Assembly (NCBI RefSeq): GCF_000430825.1
Contig: NZ_KE387263.1
Span: 1-64,000, forward strand
Direction of reading: 5' to 3'
Origin: Chryseobacterium daeguense DSM 19388
GTDB taxonomy: Bacteria; Bacteroidota; Bacteroidia; Flavobacteriales; Weeksellaceae
DNA: 64,000 nucleotides
The translations under genes were made by a program, and so were the position numbers. The notes beneath the pieces are model-generated. The model saw nothing but the letters and a program-made list of their open reading frames with translations, had not been told where the DNA came from and did no database searches. Below, in pieces: positions 17,276-25,907 of the stretch (its first letter is position 1; the number at the start of each line of letters is the position of its first letter).

Positions 17276-17929
17276 ATGAAAGCTTTGGTAATCGGTGCTA
17301 CAGGCGCTACGGGAAAAGATCTGGTTAATCAGCTTCTTAACGATAAGGATTTTGAACAGGTCAATATTTTTGTCAGAAAACCTGTTGATATTCAAAACGA
17401 CAAATTAAAAACCCATATTGTTAATTTTGATAAGCCTGATGAGTGGAAGTACCTGGTAAAAGGCGATGTAGCTTTTTCATGCCTTGGAACCACCTTGAAA
17501 AGTGCAGGAAGTAAAGAAGCTCAGAAAAAAGTAGATTTTGATTATCAGTACGAATTTGCAAAAGCAGCTAAAGAAAATGAGGTGGAAGATTATGTCTTAG
17601 TTTCCGCTTACGGGGCCAATCCGAAGTCAAAAATTTTCTACTCTAAAATGAAAGGTGAGCTTGAGGAAGCTGTAAAACAGCTGCATTTCAATAAAATTAC
17701 CATCTTCAAACCCGGAATGCTCGAAAGAAAAGATTCTGACCGTGCAGGTGAAGTATTGGGAAGCCGTATTATAAAATTTGCCAATAAAATAGGCTTGCTG
17801 GAAAGCCAAAAACCGCTGCCGACCGATGTTTTGGCCAAAGCCATGATTAATTCTTCTAAAATTAAAAGTAATGGCTATTCAAGCATTAAGCTTGGAAATA
17901 TTTTTTGTTTTGCGGAGAAAGGTAATTAA
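17276..17929 (+). CDS. NAD(P)-binding short-chain dehydrogenase-like protein
   Basis: A 217-residue single-domain Rossmann protein. The glycine motif GATGATG is at 7-13, the VAFSCLGTTLKSAGS segment follows strand four, and YSKMK (Tyr122, Lys126) matches the YxxxK catalytic pair. The sequence is closest in style to the HTATIP2/TIP30-like atypical SDR group. It is cytoplasmic; the substrate is unknown, and members may act as NAD(P)H sensors or reductases. It is a single-gene unit, followed by a large palindromic repeat that may act as its terminator. Confidence 0.85.
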   Translation: MKALVIGATGATGKDLVNQLLNDKDFEQVNIFVRKPVDIQNDKLKTHIVNFDKPDEWKYLVKGDVAFSCLGTTLKSAGSKEAQKKVDFDYQYEFAKAAKENEVEDYVLVSAYGANPKSKIFYSKMKGELEEAVKQLHFNKITIFKPGMLERKDSDRAGEVLGSRIIKFANKIGLLESQKPLPTDVLAKAMINSSKIKSNGYSSIKLGNIFCFAEKGN

Positions 17930-17959
17930 TAAAGTTATGAGTTATGAATCATAAGTTAT

Positions 17960-18044
17960 AAACGTTTCGACTTCGCTCAGCGTGACATTTCTAATACTAC
18001 TGTTTATTTAGCAGAGTGTCACGCTGAGCGAAGTCGAAGCGTTT
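17960..18044. repeat. Paired palindrome, CTTCG-CTCAGCGTGACA family
   Basis: Two 28-base arms (17960-17987 and 18017-18044) with near-perfect complementarity, each holding TTCGACTTCGCTCAGCGTGAC or its complement, separated by 29 bases. It lies between converging genes. It belongs to the same dispersed family as the elements at 20757, 28581 and 44222. Confidence 0.85.
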
Positions 18045-18052
18045 ATTTTATT

Positions 18053-18631
18053 TTATTTCAAATATTTTGTAATCGCTTCATCCGTTGGTTTGGTAGTACT
18101 TACAAAAGAATCGATAAGCTTTCCGTTTTCATCGATTAAGAATTTTGTAAAGTTCCAAAGGATCTTTGTATTTTTTACTCCGTTTAGTTCTTTTTCAGTT
18201 AAATATTTGAAGATTGGTGCTGTGTCATCTCCTTTTACTGAAACTTTAGATGCTAACGGAAAAGTTACTCCATAATTCTTCTGGCAAAAAGCTCCTATTT
18301 CTGCATTGGTTCCGGGCTCCTGACCGCCAAAATTGTTGGCAGGAAATCCTACAACTACCAATTTATCTTTATACTCTTGTGAAACTTTCTCAAGATCAGC
18401 ATATTGCGGAGTAAAACCACATTCTGATGCTGTGTTTACAATAAGAATTTTCTTCCCTTTGAAATCAGCAAAATTGATTTGTTTTCCTTCTTCCAAGGCA
18501 TCTACCTTAAAATCGTAAATTGATTTTCCCATAAGTTCTTTGGTTTTAGATTTAGAGGCATCACTTTTTTTCTGGGCACAGCTGTTAAAAAACGCTACAA
18601 AAGAAAGCAGCACTAAAAATAATTTTTTCAT
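18053..18631 (-). CDS. Glutathione peroxidase-family lipoprotein
   Basis: A 192-residue protein with a lipobox (AFFNSC, Cys18), so it should sit in the periplasm or on the outer membrane. The catalytic tetrad is complete: Cys71 in NTASECGFTPQY, Gln104 in FPANNFGGQEPG, and Trp159-Asn160 in ILWNFTKFLID. Bacterial members with Cys in place of selenocysteine usually reduce peroxides with thioredoxin and not glutathione. The gene starts 18 bases after the LolA-like gene on the same strand, so the two may be co-transcribed. Confidence 0.92.
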   Translation of the reverse strand: MKKLFLVLLSFVAFFNSCAQKKSDASKSKTKELMGKSIYDFKVDALEEGKQINFADFKGKKILIVNTASECGFTPQYADLEKVSQEYKDKLVVVGFPANNFGGQEPGTNAEIGAFCQKNYGVTFPLASKVSVKGDDTAPIFKYLTEKELNGVKNTKILWNFTKFLIDENGKLIDSFVSTTKPTDEAITKYLK

Positions 18632-18649
18632 ATTAAATTGATTATTTAA

Positions 18650-19312
18650 TTAAAATTTAAAAATATTAGCCGGAAATACTTTATTGATATCTATCCTATT
18701 CATCAGCATTACGTAATCCCCATCCTTTTTGGTGCTTGAAGATTCTATCCTGAAAGGCATTGATAAGTTTCCTATCTTTTTGTATTCGGAATAATCCAGG
18801 GTTTCATCTTTTTTAATTTCTCTCAAAAGCATATAAGTTTTGGTATCGAAATAATAGATGTTTTTATTTACATTTTTCGTTAATTCTACCTTATGACAAT
18901 AAATATTTCCGATCTTTTCCTTTCCTAAATATTTAGCATCGAAACCTTTGCTTTCCCAATCAATAAAGTCATTATCAAAACTTTCTGATACATATTCCGG
19001 ATAAACCTGAAGTTTATTCGTTGCATAATTCATTGCATAGCCTTTTGTACCGTCAAATCCTTCAATAGCTGTATCTTTTCCATTAATTGTAATGATTGTC
19101 TTGGTAAGATTCGGGCGCTGCTGGTAGATTTTTATAGGATATTCATCTTTCACTCCCAAAATTACTTTCCCCTGAAGCAATACTGAATTTAACAGCTTCC
19201 AATTCGTTAATCCTCCGGACATTTCGATATTTTTATCTATAATTTCCTTTGCAGTCTGTGCATAGAAAATCTGAGAAAAGATCAGGACGAATACTACAAA
19301 TATTTTCTTCAT
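18650..19312 (-). CDS. LolA-like periplasmic outer-membrane-lipoprotein-type protein
   Basis: A 220-residue protein with a signal peptide (MKKIFVVFVLIFSQIFYAQ). The mature part has the order of a LolA/LolB-like half-barrel: AKEIIDKNIEMSGGLTNW, a long strand with an FDGTKGYAMN turn, KIGNIYCHKVELT, and YYFDTKTYMLLREI. Such proteins bind lipids or lipoproteins. This Bacteroidota group is separate from the main LolA, so a role in lipoprotein sorting is only a guess. It precedes the peroxidase by 18 bases. Confidence 0.7.
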   Translation of the reverse strand: MKKIFVVFVLIFSQIFYAQTAKEIIDKNIEMSGGLTNWKLLNSVLLQGKVILGVKDEYPIKIYQQRPNLTKTIITINGKDTAIEGFDGTKGYAMNYATNKLQVYPEYVSESFDNDFIDWESKGFDAKYLGKEKIGNIYCHKVELTKNVNKNIYYFDTKTYMLLREIKKDETLDYSEYKKIGNLSMPFRIESSSTKKDGDYVMLMNRIDINKVFPANIFKF

Positions 19313-19388
19313 TAATTCTTTTTATAAATTCAAATATAAGGCGAATTTGTAAAAGGGCAAAAGGCAATAAGCTATTTTGCTGATTAGC

Positions 19389-20111
19389 CTAGATAAGCTT
19401 TCTTGCTTTTTCAAGATCTTCAGGCGTGTCGATACCTACCCCTATAAAATTGGTTTCTATCAGCTTGATTTTCATACCATATTCAAGGTAACGGATGCAT
19501 TCTATTTTTTCTGAAATCTCCAAAGGCTTCATTTCCAGCTTTGAAAATTGAATTAAAGCATGTTTCCTGAAAGCATAGACCCCAATGTGCTTAAAATAGC
19601 TGATATCATAAGAAATTTCCCTGTGAAAAGGGATCACAGAACGACTGAAATATAATGCAAAACCGTTATTATCCGTAATTACTTTTACATTATTGGGGTT
19701 TTCAATCTCTTCTTTTTCTGTAAGCTTTATTTTTAATGAGGCTAAAGAAATTTCCTGGTTTTCATCGTTATGAAAAACATCGATCAATTGTTGTAACGGT
19801 TCTAATTTTAAGAAAGGTTCGTCCCCCTGAACATTGATAACAATATCACAGTCAATATTTTGTACAGCTTCCGCAATACGATCGCTTCCGGTTTCATGCT
19901 GACCTGTCATTACCGCTTTCCCGTCGTTCTTACTAATTTCATCAAAGATAATTTCCGAGTCTGTAGCCACAAAAACTTCATCAAACAAACCTGTTTCCAC
20001 CACATTCTGATACGTGGTAGTGATAACGGTTTTCTCTCCCAGCATCTGCATCAGCTTAGCAGGAAATCGGCTTGCTTCGTAACGGGCAGGAATAACTGCG
20101 ATGATTTTCAT
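19389..20111 (-). CDS. kdsB: CMP-KDO synthetase (3-deoxy-manno-octulosonate cytidylyltransferase)
   Basis: A 240-residue nucleotidyltransferase with the signature VIPARYEASRFPAKLM at the N-terminus, MTGQHETGSDRIAEA and INVQGDEPFL in the middle, and HIGVYAFRKHALIQF and GIDTPEDLEKARKLI at the end. It activates KDO with CTP for lipid A inner-core synthesis in the cytoplasm. Length and motif order are typical. It lies 33 bases downstream of the next membrane protein gene, which shares its strand. Confidence 0.97.
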   Translation of the reverse strand: MKIIAVIPARYEASRFPAKLMQMLGEKTVITTTYQNVVETGLFDEVFVATDSEIIFDEISKNDGKAVMTGQHETGSDRIAEAVQNIDCDIVINVQGDEPFLKLEPLQQLIDVFHNDENQEISLASLKIKLTEKEEIENPNNVKVITDNNGFALYFSRSVIPFHREISYDISYFKHIGVYAFRKHALIQFSKLEMKPLEISEKIECIRYLEYGMKIKLIETNFIGVGIDTPEDLEKARKLI

Positions 20112-20144
20112 ACGTAAATAATTATAAGTTATTAATTATGAGTT

Positions 20145-20735
20145 TTAACCTAAATAATTAACTAAAAAGATAATTCCATATATCCATGAAATATACAAAA
20201 ATGAATAAAAAAATCCGAAAGCCAAACTTCTCAGCAAATCCCCTTTACAATGCTTTGAATTTTTAAATACCAAACGTAAAGCTCGGAAAAAAATCCAATA
20301 TAACATTGCTGCAAATAATAAAATTACCGCCCAAAAAAAGACTCCAAGAAAATATAAAAGAAAAACCAGAACAATAGTAAATAATATCCATAAAACAATG
20401 GAAAGTATAATACCACCTATACTATCACCAACAGCAGGAATATCAAAATCTAAGTTGCTGATTTGAGGCGTTCTATCCGAATATTTTTTAATCCTGTCTC
20501 TTGTTAAAACATGCCCCACATTTTCTTTTAATTTTAAACCATAATACAATCCTAAACTGATAAACAGAAAAAAGGAAATGGCTAAAATCGAAGTTGAGAG
20601 AATAGAATTTTGAAATAAAGATCTGTGAGAATTTAATCCTGAAATCCAGACACTTACAATTACTAAAACAATAATCCCTATTGTCGCATAACTTAAGAAT
20701 TTGGTTTCAAGAAAAAACTTCCGGGATAGTTTCAC
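20145..20735 (-). CDS. Membrane protein of unknown function
   Basis: A 196-residue protein that starts with GTG and has five hydrophobic segments: two in the first 65 residues, two between about 105 and 150, and one at the C-terminus. A hydrophilic loop (LTRDRIKKYSDRTPQISNLD) lies between the second and third. I do not recognise a domain. It precedes kdsB by 33 bases and may be in its operon. Confidence 0.7.
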   Translation of the reverse strand: MKLSRKFFLETKFLSYATIGIIVLVIVSVWISGLNSHRSLFQNSILSTSILAISFFLFISLGLYYGLKLKENVGHVLTRDRIKKYSDRTPQISNLDFDIPAVGDSIGGIILSIVLWILFTIVLVFLLYFLGVFFWAVILLFAAMLYWIFFRALRLVFKNSKHCKGDLLRSLAFGFFYSFLYISWIYGIIFLVNYLG

Positions 20736-20756
20736 TTTATTATAAATTTGAAAAAA

Positions 20757-20844
20757 GCTTCGACAGGCTCAGCATGACATCGTTAAAAATATACTGCTAA
20801 TAAAGCAGTTAGTATTAGAATCGTCATGCTGAGGGAGCCGAAGC
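20757..20844. repeat. Paired palindrome, CTTCGACAGGCTCAGCATGAC family
   Basis: Arms GCTTCGACAGGCTCAGCATG.. (20757-20778) and ..CATGCTGAGGGAGCCGAAGC (20823-20844) are near-complementary with a 44-base centre. Confidence 0.85.
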
Positions 20845-20859
20845 ATCTATTATATTAAA

Positions 20860-22113
20860 TTATTTTAAAGCATTTAATGCTGTTTCCAATTTCGGCATCA
20901 TTGATGAAATTTCTTCCGTAGCTAAACCACCTACAGATGCTCTGAACCAGGGCTCAGATTTTTCTTCCCCGAAAGCAGAGAAAGGAACCAAAGCCACTCC
21001 AGCTTCATTGATTAAATAAAATACCAGGTCAGAAGAATTTTCAATTTTGGATCCGTCCGGTTTTGTTTTTCCGATATAGTCTAATTTAATGGTAAGGTAA
21101 AGTGCTCCCATCGGTTCAATGCTGTCTACAGAAAGGCCTTTTGCTTTTAAATCCTGAATCCCTGCGTGAAGAACTTTCAGGCTTGCCTCCAGCTTATCCT
21201 TGAAATCTTCAACGAAAGCGTTTACTTCCTCCGGATTTTCATAATATTTTGCAGTGGCTTCCTGCTCCGGTTTTGGAGCCCAAGCTCCCACGTGCGTCAA
21301 AAGAGCCTTCATTTTATCTAAAATATGAGTAGGACCGAATCCCCAGCCTACACGAACTCCAGTAGCAGCAAGGCATTTTGAAATTCCGTCGATATAGATG
21401 GTATAGTCTCTCATTTCAGGGAAAAGAGACACAGGATCCACGTGTTTTGCTCCAAAAGTAAGGTTTGAATAGATTTGATCATACATCAGGTACAATGGCT
21501 TCTCATCTTCGCCTCTTTTTTTGTTTTCAGCTAATACCAGTTCGCAGATTTCTGAAAGCTGTTCTTTTGTGAACATCGTTCCTGTAGGGTTTAACGGTGA
21601 ACAAAGAGCCAATAAAACCGCTCCATCCAAATGAGGTCTTACATCATCCGCAGTCGGAAGGAAATTATTTTCAGGAGTCGTTTTTACTTCCACAGCATCA
21701 GCTGAAGTAAGGTAAGCATAATGGTTGTTATTCCATGATGGTGTTGGATAAACTACTTTATCACCCTCGTCTACAATTGTTTTGTACACTGCATAGATCA
21801 AGGGTCTTGAACCAGCCGTAATCAAAATATCATTAGGTGAATAATCCAGATTCCATCTTGTTTTCAAGTCTTTAGAAACCTCTTTTCTTAAAGATAAAAG
21901 TCCGTTAGCAGGCGGATAATTTGTCAGGTTATTCTGATAAGCCTTCTGAATTTCTTCCTTCAATTTTGCAGGAATCGGATAAATATTAGAATTTAAATCA
22001 CCAATCGTAAGATTCGCAATTTCCGCTCCTTTCGCTTTTAAATCATTTACTTCATTACCAATTTTTACAATCTCAGAACCGATCAGGTTCGCAGCTAATT
22101 TTGAAACTTTCAC
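20860..22113 (-). CDS. Class I/II PLP aminotransferase
   Basis: A 417-residue fold-type I aminotransferase of the aspartate aminotransferase superfamily. The PLP lysine is Lys246 in YIDGISKCLAATGVRVGW; Asn175 in CSPLNPTGTM, Asp212 and Tyr215 in MYDQIYSN contact the cofactor. The C-terminal EPWFRASVGG carries the carboxylate-binding Arg. It transfers amino groups between amino acids and 2-oxo acids; whether aspartate, aromatic or another substrate is preferred is not clear. The start is GTG 22113. It is a single-gene unit flanked by repeats. Confidence 0.9.
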   Translation of the reverse strand: MKVSKLAANLIGSEIVKIGNEVNDLKAKGAEIANLTIGDLNSNIYPIPAKLKEEIQKAYQNNLTNYPPANGLLSLRKEVSKDLKTRWNLDYSPNDILITAGSRPLIYAVYKTIVDEGDKVVYPTPSWNNNHYAYLTSADAVEVKTTPENNFLPTADDVRPHLDGAVLLALCSPLNPTGTMFTKEQLSEICELVLAENKKRGEDEKPLYLMYDQIYSNLTFGAKHVDPVSLFPEMRDYTIYIDGISKCLAATGVRVGWGFGPTHILDKMKALLTHVGAWAPKPEQEATAKYYENPEEVNAFVEDFKDKLEASLKVLHAGIQDLKAKGLSVDSIEPMGALYLTIKLDYIGKTKPDGSKIENSSDLVFYLINEAGVALVPFSAFGEEKSEPWFRASVGGLATEEISSMMPKLETALNALK

Positions 22114-22142
22114 TTTATTTTTATTTAATTAGAATTCGTTTT

Positions 22143-22225
22143 GAGGGCTTAGGAATTAGGTTTTAGGTCTAAATTTCTGCGTACAAAAAATTTACCTAAT
22201 TCCTTTTTCCTAAATCCTAAACCCT
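22143..22225. repeat. Imperfect inverted repeat of TTAGG/CCTAA words
   Basis: A left arm of AGGGCTTAGGAATTAGG type and a right arm with CCTAATTCC, CCTAAATCC and TAAACCCT are rough complements across the spacer. The words echo the TTTAGGG tract at 1083. Confidence 0.6.
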
Positions 22226-22229
22226 ATTT

Positions 22230-23945
22230 TTATGTTAGTTGTAAATCGTTTTTTACCTGATTAATCTTCTCATCCAAAGATTTTAATTTGTCCCTGAAAT
22301 CTGCTTCAGAAGTAACAGAATCTTTTACTGAGATATAAAATTTAATTTTTGGTTCTGTCCCTGAAGGTCTTACGCAAACTTTTGTTCCGTCCTGAGTGTA
22401 ATAAATCAGTACATTTGATTTTGGAATGTCATTCATTACCAATTTTTCATTTTTAGAAACAACAAGATTGGTCTGTTCTTTAAAATCCTTCACTTCTTCA
22501 ACCGGTGAACCCGCTAATTGCTTAGGTGGATTTTCACGGAAGTTTTTCATCATATTTTCTATTTCCTCTGCACCGTCTTTCCCTTTTCTTACCAGGTTTA
22601 CCAGGCCTTCATAATACATTCCTGTTTCCTGATAGATCTCGATAAGGTATTGATACATTGTTCTTCCGTTTGCTTTGCACCATGCTGCAATTTCGCAGGC
22701 AAGGACGATACTTCCGCAAGAGTCTTTATCACGAACGAAATCTCCCGTCATAAATCCGAAGCTTTCTTCTCCACCGCAAATGAATTTCTCTTTTCCTTCC
22801 ACATCACGGATCATTTTCCCGATCCATTTGAATCCGGTAAGCCCTGCTTTACACTGAACGCCGAATTTCTGAGCAATGTCAAAGAAAATATCTGAAGTCA
22901 CAATCGTAGAACCAATAAATTCTGAACCAGTGATTTTTCCCTGTTTTCTCCATTCATTTAAAATATAATACGTTAAGATCGTATTACACTGATTTCCATT
23001 CAATAACTGAATTTCACCATCCAGATTTCTTACTGCAATTCCTAATCTGTCGCCATCCGGATCCGTCCCGATAACAATATCTGCATTGGTAATTTTTGCA
23101 AGATCCATCGCCATCTCCAATGCTGCAGGCTCTTCCGGGTTCGGAGAATCTACTGTCGGGAAATTTCCGCTTGGGATCATCTGCTCTCTTACTAAATCTA
23201 TCTTTTTAAAGCCTGCTTTTTCCAGTGCTTTCGGAACCGTTGTATAAGTAGTTCCGTGGATGGATGTGAAAACAATATTTAAATTTTCTTTCCCAACGTT
23301 CTGATAGGTAGAGTTTTCTATACAGGCATCAATATAAACATCATCCTGCTCCTCTCCGATCCATTCAATAAGATCATCATTTCCGTTAAATTTAATTTCA
23401 TCAAATTTTACAGAATACACCTCTTTGATAATCGCTTCGTCGTGCGGCGGAACAATTTGTGCCCCGTCATTCCAATACACTTTATATCCGTTGTATTCCG
23501 GTGGATTGTGAGAAGCCGTCAGTACAATTCCTCCGTGACAGTTTCTGTTTCTTACCGTGAAAGACAATTCCGGAGTCGGCCTGTGATCTTTGAAAAGCAA
23601 TACTTTAATCCCGTTTGCCGTCAAAACATCTGCCACCAGCTTTCCGAATTCTTTTGAATTATTTCTTACGTCATACGCAATCGCAACTTTGATTTCTTCA
23701 CCTTGAAACTGCTTTAGCATATAATTCGCAAGTCCCTGTGTAGCTTGACCTAACGTGTATTTATTTAAACGATTGGTTCCAACCCCCATAATCCCTCTCA
23801 TTCCTCCGGTACCGAATTCCAGCTCCCTGTAAAAAGAGTCCTCCAGATCCGGAGAATTTCCTTCAATTAAAAGCTGAACAGCATCTCTTGTTTCCTTATC
23901 AAATGATTCATGCAACCAAAGTTTTGCTTTTTCTAGTGTTGTCAT
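22230..23945 (-). CDS. Phosphohexomutase (phosphoglucomutase/phosphomannomutase)
   Basis: A 571-residue alpha-D-phosphohexomutase. The phosphoserine is Ser145 in VLTASHNPPEYNG, the metal loop GTDPDGDR is near residue 295, the sugar loop CGGEESFG lies in the third domain, and the phosphate-binding VRPSGTEPKIKFY is near the C-terminus. The FGTGGMRGIMG segment marks the longer PGM2-like bacterial subfamily. It interconverts hexose 1- and 6-phosphates for envelope sugar supply; glucose, mannose or both are possible. A four-helix-bundle gene lies upstream after a repeat. Confidence 0.94.
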   Translation of the reverse strand: MTTLEKAKLWLHESFDKETRDAVQLLIEGNSPDLEDSFYRELEFGTGGMRGIMGVGTNRLNKYTLGQATQGLANYMLKQFQGEEIKVAIAYDVRNNSKEFGKLVADVLTANGIKVLLFKDHRPTPELSFTVRNRNCHGGIVLTASHNPPEYNGYKVYWNDGAQIVPPHDEAIIKEVYSVKFDEIKFNGNDDLIEWIGEEQDDVYIDACIENSTYQNVGKENLNIVFTSIHGTTYTTVPKALEKAGFKKIDLVREQMIPSGNFPTVDSPNPEEPAALEMAMDLAKITNADIVIGTDPDGDRLGIAVRNLDGEIQLLNGNQCNTILTYYILNEWRKQGKITGSEFIGSTIVTSDIFFDIAQKFGVQCKAGLTGFKWIGKMIRDVEGKEKFICGGEESFGFMTGDFVRDKDSCGSIVLACEIAAWCKANGRTMYQYLIEIYQETGMYYEGLVNLVRKGKDGAEEIENMMKNFRENPPKQLAGSPVEEVKDFKEQTNLVVSKNEKLVMNDIPKSNVLIYYTQDGTKVCVRPSGTEPKIKFYISVKDSVTSEADFRDKLKSLDEKINQVKNDLQLT

Positions 23946-23965
23946 ATTTGTAATTTTTTTTATTT

Positions 23966-24029
23966 GGTGGAAGCTGGAAGTAAGGGAGCGGGAGGTCTTC
24001 CATCATCCCCGCTTCAGGCTTCCCGCCCT
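23966..24029. repeat. GGAAGCTGGAAG/CTTCCATCATCC repeat, left copy
   Basis: A GC-rich stretch with GGAAGCTGGAAG, GGGAGCGGGAGG, CTTCCATCATCC and CTTCCCGCCC words that can fold on itself. The CTTCCATCATCC word recurs at 24430, on the other side of the four-helix-bundle gene. Confidence 0.65.
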
Positions 24030-24386
24030 TTATTCTTTTATTTGATTCCTAAATGCTATAATCTGATTCATAAGATTATAACTTTCATTATACATTTTAT
24101 TAAAATCCTGCTCTGAAATATATTTCTTGTTTTTCGTTTTATACAAACAGGTTACAACTTCAGCTAAGGAGCAAATTGAGTATCCTAAAAATTTTTTAAA
24201 TTCTAATTTTGATTGTAGAATACTGCCTTCGGATATATTAAGTGCAATCGAATCTGAAGCTCTTCTTATTTGTGATGTTAAGTTAAAGGCCTCTTCTTTT
24301 GGAAAATTCTGTGATAATTTAAAAATATTTTCACCATAATCCATAGATTTCTGCCAAATAATTAACTTTTCAAATTTGAAACTCAT
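24030..24386 (-). CDS. Four-helix-bundle protein (23S rRNA IVS/S23 family)
   Basis: A 118-residue protein with the family N-terminus (FEKLIIWQKSMDYGENIFKL) and the conserved LTSQIRRASDSIALNISEGS core, then KFLGYSICSLAEVVTCL. The family is named for proteins encoded in intervening sequences of some 23S rRNA genes and is related to the Avd protein of diversity-generating retroelements. Here no rRNA or reverse transcriptase gene is near: the gene stands alone between two short repeats. Molecular function is not known, though nucleic-acid binding has been proposed for relatives. Confidence 0.92.
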   Translation of the reverse strand: MSFKFEKLIIWQKSMDYGENIFKLSQNFPKEEAFNLTSQIRRASDSIALNISEGSILQSKLEFKKFLGYSICSLAEVVTCLYKTKNKKYISEQDFNKMYNESYNLMNQIIAFRNQIKE

Positions 24387-24426
24387 CAGTTAAAATTTTT
24401 CCCATCATTTAATTTGTGTGTATAGT

Positions 24427-24462
24427 TCTTCCATCATCCAGCTTCCTTCTTCCAGCCTTTTC
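24427..24462. repeat. CTTCCATCATCCAGCTTCC repeat, right copy
   Basis: TCTTCCATCATCCAGCTTCC followed by TTCTTCCAGCC. It shares words with 23966-24029, so the four-helix-bundle gene is bracketed by related sequence. Confidence 0.65.
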
Positions 24463-25163
24463 TAATCCAGTTTTTTATTCTCCACCCGTGTTTCTTTGTC
24501 TATCTTAAATGCTCTGATCGGGTCATTATAATAAACAAATTTCGCCGTGTTCTGGATATGTCCTTTTAATGAATCTTTTACATTAACTTCTGCATAATTT
24601 CCGTTCTTCGAATCAATTTTAAGGTTCTCGATTTTCCAGTACGGAGCTATTAAACTTGCTGTATCAGAGATCTTTATCACTGCATCCCTGGTTTGTCCAA
24701 GAAAATTTGCCCTGCTTCTGTTCAGCATTTCAACCTCCGCTCTTCTTGTGTTCACCGAACCCATAAAAGTAGCATTATTTTTTAAATTAAGCTTAAAATT
24801 GTCGGTCTTAATTTCACTTGATATATTCATTTCCACAGAATCGGAAATCGATACTTTTTCCAGATTATATTTTGAATAAATGGTGATATTATAAAAATCG
24901 ACGCCTTTTGTTCCGCGTTTTTCTTTGATGGAAAGTGTCTTATCATCTACATCCACATCCAGATTATCAGCCACATTGGGGTATGTTTCTATTTCCATGA
25001 AGTTTTTTGGACCCCTTGCATAAAATACACGGAATTTTCCTTCCAGATCCAGATTTACAAACTCAGAAACATCCACATTCTTCCTTTCAATATTGCCTTT
25101 TGGTGAAACTTTACCACAGGAAACAAGGCTAACAAATAAGAATGTGTATAGTATATTTTTCAT
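24462..25163 (-). CDS. GIN-domain (DUF2807) lipoprotein
   Basis: A 233-residue lipoprotein (lipobox Cys16 in FVSLVSCGK). After ERKNVDVSEFVNLDLEGKF comes a repetitive beta-solenoid region with FYNITIYSKYNLEKVSISDS and further strands ending VNVKDSLKGHIQ, the pattern of the DUF2807 'GIN' domain, common in Bacteroidota surface and periplasmic lipoproteins. Called an autotransporter-adhesin head in databases, but the role is unproven. It follows the DUF3667 gene by 8 bases, so the two are probably in one operon with the GT2 gene. Confidence 0.85.
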   Translation of the reverse strand: MKNILYTFLFVSLVSCGKVSPKGNIERKNVDVSEFVNLDLEGKFRVFYARGPKNFMEIETYPNVADNLDVDVDDKTLSIKEKRGTKGVDFYNITIYSKYNLEKVSISDSVEMNISSEIKTDNFKLNLKNNATFMGSVNTRRAEVEMLNRSRANFLGQTRDAVIKISDTASLIAPYWKIENLKIDSKNGNYAEVNVKDSLKGHIQNTAKFVYYNDPIRAFKIDKETRVENKKLD

Positions 25164-25171
25164 ATTTTAAT

Positions 25172-25900
25172 TTAAACTACCTTATATAAAGCTAAAATCA
25201 ATACAGAACTTTCTATTCCCATCAAAACATACAGAACCAATACCCTCCAGAATAAACCTGGTGTAGAGTATATATTTTTAAAAGCATTCCAGTAAGTGAG
25301 TGCAGGGAAGAGAATAAAAAGACCGAATATAATATTGTCGAAAATATCGAAAATCTTTGAAACAGGTTTCCACAAACCAATCAGACTTACAATATCGTCG
25401 AACAAAAATATGATTAAAATTCCTAATAAGCTTACTGTTGCTATAATAAAATGCTCAGCAATATTCAATTTTACCCTTCTAAAAAGAAAATAAGCATGAA
25501 CCGCAAGCATAGGAATAATAATGAATAAAATGGTTTTAGAATATTTTGAAAAAAACATTCTTATTTCAGAATCATCTGCCAAAGTTTCCGGTGGAGCAAA
25601 TTTTCCATAAAAATGCAGCCCAAGCACATTAAAACCAAAAAGAACCAGCAACAATGATATAAAATTATTGTATCTGATTCTTTTTCCTGAAATATAATCC
25701 ATTGCCGTTTTGCCCGGCCTGATGATAATATCTTTTAAAGTGTTGAAAAATCTCGCTTCTACATGCCAGATTGATCCGAGGATATCATTTTTAATGAGAG
25801 ATTTTGGAGTTATTCTTGCTGTGTCCGCTTTCTGTCCGCAATGAGGGCAAAACTCATCGGAGATTGAATGACCACAGTTCAAACAACTTTTTTTATTCAT
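25172..25900 (-). CDS. DUF3667 membrane protein with zinc ribbon
   Basis: A 242-residue protein. The N-terminus is a zinc ribbon with two CxxC pairs (Cys6/Cys9 and Cys18/Cys21). It is followed by the DUF3667 signature WHVEARFFNTLKDIIIRPG and YISGKRIRYNNFISLL, then about five membrane helices. The ribbon faces the cytoplasm by the positive-inside rule. Function unknown. Gaps of 7-8 bases to genes on both sides suggest co-transcription. Confidence 0.88.
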   Translation of the reverse strand: MNKKSCLNCGHSISDEFCPHCGQKADTARITPKSLIKNDILGSIWHVEARFFNTLKDIIIRPGKTAMDYISGKRIRYNNFISLLLVLFGFNVLGLHFYGKFAPPETLADDSEIRMFFSKYSKTILFIIIPMLAVHAYFLFRRVKLNIAEHFIIATVSLLGILIIFLFDDIVSLIGLWKPVSKIFDIFDNIIFGLFILFPALTYWNAFKNIYSTPGLFWRVLVLYVLMGIESSVLILALYKVV

Positions 25901-25907
25901 TCATTAA

